From Pseudobutyrivibrio sp. (GTDB lineage: Bacteria; Bacillota; Clostridia; Lachnospirales; Lachnospiraceae), in contig JAFYYE010000431.1 of assembly GCA_017557715.1 (NCBI GenBank), positions 1-28,779 of the forward strand: 28,779 nt of DNA, in the 5' to 3' direction. How positions within the stretch are numbered: position 1 is the first letter of the stretch; the number at the start of each line of letters is the position of its first letter. The translations under genes were made by a program, and so were the position numbers. The notes beneath the pieces are model-generated. The model saw nothing but the letters and a program-made list of their open reading frames with translations, made no database searches and was not told where the DNA came from. This document shows, piece after piece, positions 6,800 to 14,194 of the stretch.

Positions 6800-8329
6800 A
6801 TGATTTCAAACATAAAAGATTACATTATCAAACACAGATTATTATTCATATTATTCATAGGATTTTTACTAAGATTGGCTTTTATTGGGCGAATTCCAGG
6901 GAATAACAATTATTTCCAGGATGAAGCGTTCTCAGCGTATGAAGCATATTCTCAGCTTACATATGGAATGGATTCCCACGGCTATCACAACCCGGTTTAT
7001 CTAGAGGTATGGGGTAGTGGAATGAGCGCGGTGCAGTGTTACTGCCAGATGTTCTTTCTCAAGCTTTTAGGATTTAAGCCAATTGCTATTCGTTTGCCAC
7101 AAGCAATTTTAGCTTGCATCACACTGATATTCTTTTACTTATTAATCAAAGAGATTTCAGATGACGAGACATCATTGTGGGCTACATTTATAATGGCAAT
7201 CTGCCCATGGCATCTTTGCATGAGCCGTTGGGGATTGGACTGCAACTATTTTGTGTGTTTCATCACAATGGCCATGTATCTGCTAATTAGTGCCAGAAAT
7301 CGTCTGGGTAGAACGATTCTTGCAGGTGCAGTTGGCGGATTCGCACTATATTGCTATGCTTCGCCATGGATAGTTATGCCTATACTAATCTTTGTCACAT
7401 TAATATATTTGTTTGTGAAGAAAGAAATCACTATTAAATCTATTTTGATTTATGGAGTTACAATGGGAATTGTAGCTATTCCAATTCTCACATTTGTAGC
7501 TGTTAATATGGGATTTATCCCACCAATTCAGACTAGCTTCTTCTCGATTCCAAAGATGGGATTCTTTAGAAGTACAGACGTAGGACTTTCATTCGAGAAT
7601 CTTTGGAGAACAATTTCATTCTTCTGGGTTCAGTATGATTTGCGCTCATGGAACTCTACACCAAGATACGGAATTTACTTCTTATTCTCAAATGTATTTC
7701 TTATCTTAGGCATAATAAAAAATGTGATTAAACCTAGCAAACATACAGTTATCATATGGATATGGTTTGCATGCTCGTTGATTTTGGGAGCATTGGTAGA
7801 AGTAAACTTCAACAGATTAAACATTGCTATGATTCCACTGCTTTATTTCATAGCATCCGGAATCGTATTTACGATATCGCTGTTTAAGAAGCATTCGTTG
7901 GCAGTAAAGCGTGCTCTTATGGCACTATACGGTGCAGCAGGATTGATTTTTGCGGTATATTATTTCACAGGCTACAACGAAATGATGGAGCGTGTGTGGA
8001 CAGAGGGCGCCGAGGAAGCTATTGTATATGCTCAGGAATATGATGGAACAGTGCATGTTCAGGATATGCTTTATCCTGTAATTCTCTGCTACAGCAAGTA
8101 TCCAGTAGAAAAGTTTGTGAATACAGTTGTTTATTTGGATCCTTATGCAGAGTATCTCAGACCACTTTCTTTTGAGGGATATGATTTAACTGATTTCACA
8201 GAACAGGAGCCAGTATCGGGTGATGTTTATATCTGCTCGGTGGAGAATACTGCAGCAGCGGAATACATTGCTAATAACGATATGGCGTGTGCACAGCTAG
8301 GCTCTTACTACGTGGGAATTGCTAGATAG
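6800..8329 (+). CDS. GT39/ArnT-like integral membrane glycosyltransferase
   Basis: This is a 509-residue polytopic protein with roughly ten or more hydrophobic segments. The first loop carries FQDEAFSAY, with an acidic pair at D41-E42 as in the GT-C fold of the ArnT/PMT families. A later ICPWHLCMSRWGLDCN (about 134-149) resembles the conserved 'NPWHLxxSRWxxE' stretch. A soluble domain follows after about residue 395. Such enzymes use polyprenyl-phosphate sugars and act on the outer face of the membrane, glycosylating lipid, glycan or protein. It follows the phosphoglycosyl transferase by 36 bases and is probably co-transcribed. The acceptor and the sugar cannot be read from the sequence. Confidence 0.8.
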   Translation: MISNIKDYIIKHRLLFILFIGFLLRLAFIGRIPGNNNYFQDEAFSAYEAYSQLTYGMDSHGYHNPVYLEVWGSGMSAVQCYCQMFFLKLLGFKPIAIRLPQAILACITLIFFYLLIKEISDDETSLWATFIMAICPWHLCMSRWGLDCNYFVCFITMAMYLLISARNRLGRTILAGAVGGFALYCYASPWIVMPILIFVTLIYLFVKKEITIKSILIYGVTMGIVAIPILTFVAVNMGFIPPIQTSFFSIPKMGFFRSTDVGLSFENLWRTISFFWVQYDLRSWNSTPRYGIYFLFSNVFLILGIIKNVIKPSKHTVIIWIWFACSLILGALVEVNFNRLNIAMIPLLYFIASGIVFTISLFKKHSLAVKRALMALYGAAGLIFAVYYFTGYNEMMERVWTEGAEEAIVYAQEYDGTVHVQDMLYPVILCYSKYPVEKFVNTVVYLDPYAEYLRPLSFEGYDLTDFTEQEPVSGDVYICSVENTAAAEYIANNDMACAQLGSYYVGIAR

Positions 8330-8473
8330 GGCTGGACACCAATCCTCGCATTAGATGTTTGGGAGCACGCATATTACCTTAAATACAAGAATTTTCGCCC
8401 AGATTACATCAAAGAATTTTGGGAGATTCTAGACTGGGGAAAAGTAAGCGAACGCTACAATTCCTTAATATAG
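8330..8473 (+). pseudogene. 3' remnant of an Fe/Mn superoxide dismutase gene
   Basis: Starting directly after the stop of the GT39-like gene, and in the same frame, 47 codons read GWTPILALDVWEHAYYLKYK, continue NFRPDYIKEFW, and end WGKVSERYNSLI-stop. This is the C-terminal end of Fe/Mn superoxide dismutase, with the metal ligands Asp and His of the DVWEH motif still present. The N-terminal three quarters of the enzyme, with the other two His ligands, is absent and no start codon or ribosome site precedes it. The reading frame is uninterrupted, so the truncation looks fairly recent. It occupies most of the gap between the GT39-like and GtrA-like genes. Confidence 0.85.
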
Positions 8474-8500
8474 GTGCATGTAAAATATAAATAAAGTATA

Positions 8501-8536
8501 ATTAAGGCTGTAACAGACGTTGCAGCCTTAATTTTT
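8501..8536 (+). terminator. Rho-independent terminator after the superoxide dismutase remnant
   Basis: Arms 8501-8514 and 8519-8532 form a 14-bp stem with one G-U pair and a 4-base loop, followed by TTTTT. It was presumably the original terminator of the dismutase gene and now ends the phosphoglycosyl transferase-GT39 transcript. Confidence 0.85.
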
Positions 8537-8539
8537 GAG

Positions 8540-8567
8540 ACATGATTTTTAAATAAAACATGATTTT
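8540..8567. repeat. Short direct repeat ACATGATTTT
   Basis: ACATGATTTT occurs at 8540-8549 and again at 8558-8567, 18 bases apart, just upstream of a likely promoter. It may be a regulator site or chance in AT-rich DNA. Confidence 0.3.
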
Positions 8568-8593
8568 ACACCATCTCAGTGATAAAATATAAG
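8565..8593 (+). promoter_or_regulatory. Candidate promoter of the gtrA-like operon
   Basis: TTTACA (8565-8570) and TATAAG (8588-8593) are 17 bases apart, each matching consensus at five of six positions. It lies between the terminator at 8501-8536 and the GtrA-like start at 8631, where a new promoter is expected. Confidence 0.55.
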
Positions 8594-8630
8594 GATACTA
8601 TGACTAGAAAGAGAAATATTAAAGTATTTT

Positions 8631-9122
8631 ATGTGGAACATACTTGAAAATATAATACATTTTTTTATTTATAAAATTTTTCGCCTGAAGTTATCCGAGG
8701 ATAAGTATCAGGCCTTTATACAGTTTGTGAAGTTTGGCATTGTAGGTCTTAGCAATACTGTTATTTCATATTTGATTTACCTAGGAACTATAAAGATTTG
8801 CGAGGCAGCAAGTGTATCACCAAAATACGATTACTTAATCGCCACTGTGGTCAGCTTTATACTTAGCGTACTTTGGTCATTCTACTGGAACAAGCGCTTT
8901 GTATTTAAGCTTGAGGGTGGATTCAAAACAATGCTTTTAGCACTTGTGAAGACTTACATTTCATACTCGTTCACAGGTCTATTCTTAAGCAGTGTTTTGG
9001 CAATATTCTGGGTGGAAATCCTTGGAGTATCTAAGTTGATTTCACCAATCTTAAATCTTGTAATCAGCGTGCCTGTAAACTTTCTTCTTAACAAGTTTTG
9101 GGCATTTAAAGGAGATAAATAA
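8631..9122 (+). CDS. GtrA-family membrane protein (lipid-linked sugar flippase candidate)
   Basis: The 163-residue protein has four hydrophobic segments. The family hallmark FVKFGIVGLSNTVISYLIY (about 32-50) forms the first. The others include the 'VSFILSVLWSFYWNKRFVF' stretch near 73-91 and a C-terminal NFLLNKFWAFK. GtrA-like proteins are proposed to flip undecaprenyl-phosphate sugars made by GtrB, so the GtrB-like gene at 10277 is the natural partner. The ribosome site is poor. The stop overlaps the next ATG by one base (TAATG), so translation is probably coupled to the CDP-glucose dehydratase gene. Confidence 0.85.
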   Translation: MWNILENIIHFFIYKIFRLKLSEDKYQAFIQFVKFGIVGLSNTVISYLIYLGTIKICEAASVSPKYDYLIATVVSFILSVLWSFYWNKRFVFKLEGGFKTMLLALVKTYISYSFTGLFLSSVLAIFWVEILGVSKLISPILNLVISVPVNFLLNKFWAFKGDK

Positions 9123-10216
9123 TGAATTTAGATTTTTATAAAGATAGAAAAGTCCTTATCACAGGACACACAGGCTTCAAGGGCTCATGGATGTGCAAGG
9201 CTCTTATCAATGCTGGGGCACAGGTCACAGGCTATGCATTAAAAGCGCCTACAGAGCCAAGCCTTTTTGATATGTTAGGACTTGGATCTCAGATGAACTC
9301 GATTGAAGGTGACATCCGTGATTTGAAGCACCTTCTTGATGTTTTCAAAGAAGTACAGCCAGAGATAGTTATCCACATGGCAGCACAGCCTATCGTTCGC
9401 GATTCATATAAGGATCCGGTTTATACATACGAGACAAATGTTATGGGAACTGTAAACATTTGCGATGCTGTTCGCCAGACACCTAGTGTTCGTTCATTTG
9501 TAAATGTCACTACTGACAAGGTTTATCTTAATAAGGAATGGCAGTGGGGATACCGCGAGAACGAGGAACTTAATGGATTTGATCCATATTCAAATTCAAA
9601 GTCTTGTTCGGAACTTGTCACAAGCAGCTATAAGAATTCATTCTTCACAGATGCTGAATATGAGAAGATTTATGGAACTACAGCACCAGCAGTTTCTACA
9701 TGCCGTGCCGGTAATGTAATTGGTGGTGGAGATTTTGCCAACGACAGAATCATTCCAGACTGCGTTCGTGCTGTATCAGCAGGTCAGGAAATCGTGGTTA
9801 GAAATCCATACTCCACACGCCCATACCAGCATGTGCTTGAGCCAGTTATGACATATCTTATGCTTGCTGAGGCTCAGTACAAGGACAAGTCTCTTGCAGG
9901 CAGCTACAATGTTGGTCCTAATGATAGTGATTGTTGGACAACAGGTGAGCTGGTACAGCTTTTCTGCGACAAGTGGAATGTGAAAGCCACATCACTTAAC
10001 AAAGCATCATGGGTAAACAAGCATGATGGTGGTCCACACGAGGCCAACTTCTTAAAGCTTGACTGCAGTAAAATCAAGACTACATTTGGCTGGAAGCCAG
10101 TCTGGAATGTGGAGACCACAATGGAGAAAATCGTAGAGTGGTCATTAGCTTATCTTCAGGGCGAAGATGTGAGCAAAGTAATGGACAAGCAAATCGGTGA
10201 GTATCTATCGAAATAG
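9122..10216 (+). CDS. rfbG: CDP-glucose 4,6-dehydratase
   Basis: This is a 364-residue short-chain dehydrogenase/reductase with the NAD-binding GHTGFKGSW (15-23), the active-site TTDK (130-133) and the YxxxK pair Y156/K160. GHTGFKGSW, AAQPIVRDSY (88-97) and KVYLNKEW are characteristic of RfbG, which converts CDP-glucose to CDP-4-keto-6-deoxyglucose. The length is typical. The usual partners, rfbF (glucose-1-phosphate cytidylyltransferase) and rfbH (the C3 dehydratase), are not in this window, so the donor must come from elsewhere. The gene sits between the GtrA-like and GtrB-like genes. Confidence 0.9.
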   Translation: MNLDFYKDRKVLITGHTGFKGSWMCKALINAGAQVTGYALKAPTEPSLFDMLGLGSQMNSIEGDIRDLKHLLDVFKEVQPEIVIHMAAQPIVRDSYKDPVYTYETNVMGTVNICDAVRQTPSVRSFVNVTTDKVYLNKEWQWGYRENEELNGFDPYSNSKSCSELVTSSYKNSFFTDAEYEKIYGTTAPAVSTCRAGNVIGGGDFANDRIIPDCVRAVSAGQEIVVRNPYSTRPYQHVLEPVMTYLMLAEAQYKDKSLAGSYNVGPNDSDCWTTGELVQLFCDKWNVKATSLNKASWVNKHDGGPHEANFLKLDCSKIKTTFGWKPVWNVETTMEKIVEWSLAYLQGEDVSKVMDKQIGEYLSK

Positions 10217-10276
10217 TTTCACCAGCTTACGCCAATAAAAAAATCACAAAGAATATAGATTAATCAAAGGAAAACT

Positions 10277-11215
10277 ATGAGCAAAAAATTACTTACAATT
10301 ATAGTGCCATGCTACAACGAGGAGGAATCCTTGCCTATTTTCTATGAGGCAATCAGAGATGTGGAGCCAAAGCTTCCAACTGTGGATATCGAGTTCCTTT
10401 TTGTAGACGATGGTTCAAAAGATAAAACTTTAGAGGTGTGTCGCCAGCTTCATGAAAAAGATGAGCGCGTACACTATGTTTCATTTTCAAGAAACTTTGG
10501 TAAGGAAGCAGGCATATATGCAGGACTTGAAAAGTCAAAGGGTGATTATGTGGTAATCATGGATGCAGATCTTCAGGATCCACCAGCACTTCTTCCAGAG
10601 ATGTTAGGCTACATCGAGTCTGGCGAGTGTGAAGTGGTTGCCACAAGACGTGTGGACCGCAAAGGTGAGCCACCTATTCGTTCATGGTTCGCTCGCAAGT
10701 TCTACAGATTGATGAACAAGATTTCAAGCACAGACATTGTTGATGGTGCTCGCGATTACCAGATGATGACTAGAAAAGTGGTTAATGCAATCCTTTCAAT
10801 GAAGGAGTACAATCGCTTTTCAAAGGGCATCTTTGGATGGGTCGGCTTCAAGCGCAAATGGCTTGAGTTTGAAAACGTTGAGCGCGTGGCTGGCGAGACA
10901 AAGTGGTCATTCTGGAAATTATTCCTTTATGCCATCGATGGAATCGTAGCATTCTCCACAGCGCCACTTATCATGGCATCCATCTTCGGACTAATTATGT
11001 GCCTTGTTGCATTTTTATTTATAGTAGTTATCATAGTAAGAACATTGGTATTCGGTGACCCAACAAGTGGATGGCCATCAATGGTTTGTATCATCTTGCT
11101 TGTGTCAGGAATACAGCTTCTTTGCATGGGAATCCTTGGCCAGTATCTATCAAAGGCATACCTTGAGACAAAAAACAGACCAATCTATTTGGTACAGGAA
11201 GAGGACGGAAAGTAA
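10277..11215 (+). CDS. GtrB-like GT2 glycosyltransferase (polyprenyl-phosphate sugar synthase type)
   Basis: This is a 312-residue GT-A fold enzyme with a C-terminal membrane anchor. IIVPCYNEEESLP (8-20), VDDGSKD (43-49) and MDADLQDPP (95-103) are the nucleotide-sugar and metal-binding motifs of family 2. RNFGKEAGIYAGL (72-84) is typical of the GtrB/dolichol-phosphate-mannose-synthase branch. Two membrane helices lie near 225-265 and 270-300, ending GQYLSKAYLETKNRPIYLV. Such enzymes put one sugar on undecaprenyl phosphate at the inner membrane face. AAAGGAAAA precedes the start. GtrA-like, GtrB-like and GtrII-like genes together reconstruct a Gtr system. Confidence 0.88.
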   Translation: MSKKLLTIIVPCYNEEESLPIFYEAIRDVEPKLPTVDIEFLFVDDGSKDKTLEVCRQLHEKDERVHYVSFSRNFGKEAGIYAGLEKSKGDYVVIMDADLQDPPALLPEMLGYIESGECEVVATRRVDRKGEPPIRSWFARKFYRLMNKISSTDIVDGARDYQMMTRKVVNAILSMKEYNRFSKGIFGWVGFKRKWLEFENVERVAGETKWSFWKLFLYAIDGIVAFSTAPLIMASIFGLIMCLVAFLFIVVIIVRTLVFGDPTSGWPSMVCIILLVSGIQLLCMGILGQYLSKAYLETKNRPIYLVQEEDGK

Positions 11216-11221
11216 TATCAC

Positions 11222-12808
11222 ATGGAGATTACAAAAAAGATTGAGGATTGTATCGCATATACGATACAAAAGCTTAGCAAGCAGCAGATTTATGGATTCG
11301 TAACAGCTCTTATAGCTGGTCTGCTTGCCCACGGCTACATCCTCTTTAATAGAATTTCATATCACGACAATTCAGCATGTCTATTTAATTTGGGCGGCAC
11401 CTACGAATCTGGCAGATGGATGCTTGGCTTCATCTACGACATACAGATGAAGACTACAAAGCTTTTTTCCGTGCCAGTTTTCAACGGTGGCTTCTCCATT
11501 TTGTTGATTGCCATTACTGCGATGGTTTTGATAGAGCTGTTTGATGTAAAAAGCAAGCTTGTTGCAGGTATGATTGGCACCGTTATGGTGGTCTATCCAG
11601 TGGTGACAAGCATCTTCTCTTTTATGTTCACATCATGGGAATACATGGTGGCGTTGCTTTTATCGGTGCTTGCCGCAAAAGCTCTTATCGATAATTACAA
11701 CGTAAAAGGCTTCATCATTTCAGCCATCCTTGGCACCCTTGGACTTGGAATTTATCAGGCGTTTTTAGCCGTTACAATAGCTTTATTTCTTATAAGCTTG
11801 TATTTAGAAGTCATAGGCGACAAAATCAATTCACCAGCAGCCTACATCAAAAAAGGCGTGGTATATTTGATTAATCTTGTTGTAAGCCTTGGCTTGTGGG
11901 CAATCATTAGAAAACTCACTATGGCAGTAAAAGGCATCACAGCTGTAGATTACAAGGGAATGAACGAGGGTTACTCAGTATCAGAATTCCCTAATCTAAT
12001 GATTGATTTATTCAAAGCTTTCTTCGGATTTGGACAGGCGGGAATAAATGCTGTATTATATCAGCGAGCATTTACAGCGCTGATTTTTGTGGTGACAGTA
12101 GTGCAAATTTTATTACTGCTCTCAAAGTGCAAGAACAGCTCGGCAACAAAGCTCGTTAGCATAATTGGTCTTGTGATTTTACCAATCGGCATGAACGTTG
12201 TATATCTGCTTTCTACAAGCAGTGCTTACAAGGTTGACAGCCTTATGGTGTACGGCGATATTTTCGTATATATTATTCCACTGATTTTATTAGAGAAAAT
12301 CTCTGATACAGAAGGCGACAGCTCATTCATTAGCAAGGCAGAATACTGGATTTCATTTCTGCAGATTATCTGCGTGACAATTATGACACTTGGTTATGTT
12401 TACATGGATAACGCTGCTTACATGAAGGCAGAGATTGCTCAGGAGCAGACAGTAGCATATTTTAATCAGATGGTTACAGCTATCAAGACCTGCGATGGTT
12501 TTGAAGAAGATATGGAAATTGTCCTTGTTGGCTGGGAGAATCTTGAAGATGCTACATTTGTAAAGATTGATAATGTCGATCAGTTAGATGCTATCAAGCT
12601 TGACAAGTTCCCACGTTATACTGATTTGGTTCAGTATGCTGGTTCAATCCATTTCATTCGTGAGCATATCGGATTCGGAAATGAAAATGTCATCGTAGAT
12701 GAAGGTGAGGTTGCAGCAGAAGAGACTGTTAAATCTATGCCTACATATCCAAACGACGGCTCAATCGCAGTTGTGGATGGCAGAGTGATTGTAAAGCTCG
12801 GTGATTAA
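11222..12808 (+). CDS. GtrII-like integral membrane glucosyltransferase
   Basis: This 528-residue polytopic protein starts 6 bases after the GtrB-like gene. An early loop reads HDNSACLFNLGGTYESGRW (48-66), resembling the conserved 'DD...YESGRW' signature of the GtrII glucosyltransferase family (PF14264). About ten hydrophobic segments follow to near residue 400. A soluble C-terminal domain of about 120 residues lies outside the last helix. By analogy with serotype-conversion systems, it would transfer the flipped lipid-linked sugar onto the surface glycan. Such third components are usually specific for one sugar and linkage, which cannot be predicted here. Confidence 0.75.
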   Translation: MEITKKIEDCIAYTIQKLSKQQIYGFVTALIAGLLAHGYILFNRISYHDNSACLFNLGGTYESGRWMLGFIYDIQMKTTKLFSVPVFNGGFSILLIAITAMVLIELFDVKSKLVAGMIGTVMVVYPVVTSIFSFMFTSWEYMVALLLSVLAAKALIDNYNVKGFIISAILGTLGLGIYQAFLAVTIALFLISLYLEVIGDKINSPAAYIKKGVVYLINLVVSLGLWAIIRKLTMAVKGITAVDYKGMNEGYSVSEFPNLMIDLFKAFFGFGQAGINAVLYQRAFTALIFVVTVVQILLLLSKCKNSSATKLVSIIGLVILPIGMNVVYLLSTSSAYKVDSLMVYGDIFVYIIPLILLEKISDTEGDSSFISKAEYWISFLQIICVTIMTLGYVYMDNAAYMKAEIAQEQTVAYFNQMVTAIKTCDGFEEDMEIVLVGWENLEDATFVKIDNVDQLDAIKLDKFPRYTDLVQYAGSIHFIREHIGFGNENVIVDEGEVAAEETVKSMPTYPNDGSIAVVDGRVIVKLGD

Positions 12809-12862
12809 TTAAATTCGCTAAACAAAGTTTTAAATTTTTTATATACATAAGAGGTAAGTAAA

Positions 12863-14161
12863 ATGTATTCTAAGAATTTTGAGAAGTTTGAAAAGAAGGT
12901 TTTCCTTGCAACACCATCCATGCATGGTGAGGAATTAAAGTACATTCAGGAAGCCTATGATACAAATTGGATGACCACAGCAGGTACAAACATCACAGAA
13001 GTTGAAAAGCTTTGTGCTGAGAAGGTAGGCGTTAAGTATGCAGTTGGTCTTTCAGCTGGTACAGCATCACTTCACCTTTCAATGAAGCTTGCTGGTATCG
13101 AGGCATACGGCATGCCAGCAGTTGGTCATGGATGTCTCGAAGGTCACAGAGTTTTCTGTACAGATATGACATTTGATGCCACAGTAAACCCAGTTGTTTA
13201 CGAGGGTGGTATCCCAGTATTCATCGACACTGAGACAGATACATGGAACATGGATCCAGTTGCTCTTGAGAAGGCATTTGAGATTTACCCTGAGGTAAAG
13301 GTTGTTGTTTGCGCTCACCTTTATGGTACACCTGGTAAGATTGATGAGATTAACGCTATCGTTAAGAAGCACGGTGCAATCCTTGTTGAGGATGCTGCAG
13401 AGTCATTTGGTGCTACTTATAAGGGTGTTCAGACTGGTTCATTCGGTCACTACAACACTATTTCTTTCAACGGAAATAAGATTATCACAGGTTCTTCAGG
13501 CGGATGCTTCCTTACAAATTCTAAAGAGGCTGCTGAGAAGGTTCGCAAGTGGTCTACACAGGCTCGCGAGGCCGCTGCTTGGTATCAGCACGAGGAGCTT
13601 GGTTACAACTATAGAATGAGTAACGTAATCGCCGGTGTTATCCGCGGTCAGCTTCCATATCTTGAGGAGCACATTGCGCAGAAGAAGGCGATTTACGAAA
13701 GATATAAGGAAGGCTTCAAGGGCTTACCAGTTCAGATGAATCCAATGGATTTAAAGAATTCTGAGCCAAACTACTGGTTATCTTGCATGATTATCGACAA
13801 GGAAGCTATGTGCCCACAGGTTCGTGGAGAGCACGAGGCTCTCTTCACACCAGAGCATGGTAAAAGCTGCCCAACAGAAATCCTGCAGGCTATCGCAAGC
13901 ATCAATGCAGAAGGTCGTCCAATCTGGAAGCCAATGCACATGCAGCCAATTTACCGCTTGAATCCATTCATCACTCGCGAGGGAAATGGACGTGCAGTTA
14001 CTAACGCATACATCGCAGGCGGTTTTGTAGGTGAAGATGGTCAGCCTCTCGACATGGGTACAGATATTTTCGAGAGAGGTCTTTGCTTACCTAGCGATAA
14101 CAAGATGACTCCAGAGGAGCAGGATAGAATTATCGAAGTTATTCGTGCATGCTTTGAGTAA
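12863..14161 (+). CDS. DegT/DnrJ/EryC1/StrS-family sugar aminotransferase
   Basis: The 432 residues carry the PLP-enzyme core: GLSAGTASLHL (62-72), VEDAAESFGA (175-184, with the PLP-binding Asp) and FNGNKIITGSSGG (202-214), where K206 is the Schiff-base lysine. The lysine makes it a true aminotransferase and rules out an RfbH-type dehydratase, which has His at that position. The N-terminal FLATPSMHGEELKYI and the NGNK motif resemble PglE/LegC enzymes acting on UDP-4-keto-6-deoxy-GlcNAc. The next gene is a PglF-like dehydratase that makes that substrate, 33 bases downstream. A CDP-4-keto sugar from the rfbG product is the alternative. Segments near 80-100 and 310-350 are longer than in many relatives. 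Confidence 0.88.
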   Translation: MYSKNFEKFEKKVFLATPSMHGEELKYIQEAYDTNWMTTAGTNITEVEKLCAEKVGVKYAVGLSAGTASLHLSMKLAGIEAYGMPAVGHGCLEGHRVFCTDMTFDATVNPVVYEGGIPVFIDTETDTWNMDPVALEKAFEIYPEVKVVVCAHLYGTPGKIDEINAIVKKHGAILVEDAAESFGATYKGVQTGSFGHYNTISFNGNKIITGSSGGCFLTNSKEAAEKVRKWSTQAREAAAWYQHEELGYNYRMSNVIAGVIRGQLPYLEEHIAQKKAIYERYKEGFKGLPVQMNPMDLKNSEPNYWLSCMIIDKEAMCPQVRGEHEALFTPEHGKSCPTEILQAIASINAEGRPIWKPMHMQPIYRLNPFITREGNGRAVTNAYIAGGFVGEDGQPLDMGTDIFERGLCLPSDNKMTPEEQDRIIEVIRACFE

Positions 14162-14194
14162 TTCGTTCAAATTATTTCGAGGAGAAATATTTTA

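Noticed and set aside
8600..8647. 15-codon open frame with AAGGA upstream, overlapping the GtrA-like start
   Set aside because: The likely promoter (8565-8593) would start RNA at or after its ATG, and the peptide has no attenuator-like features.
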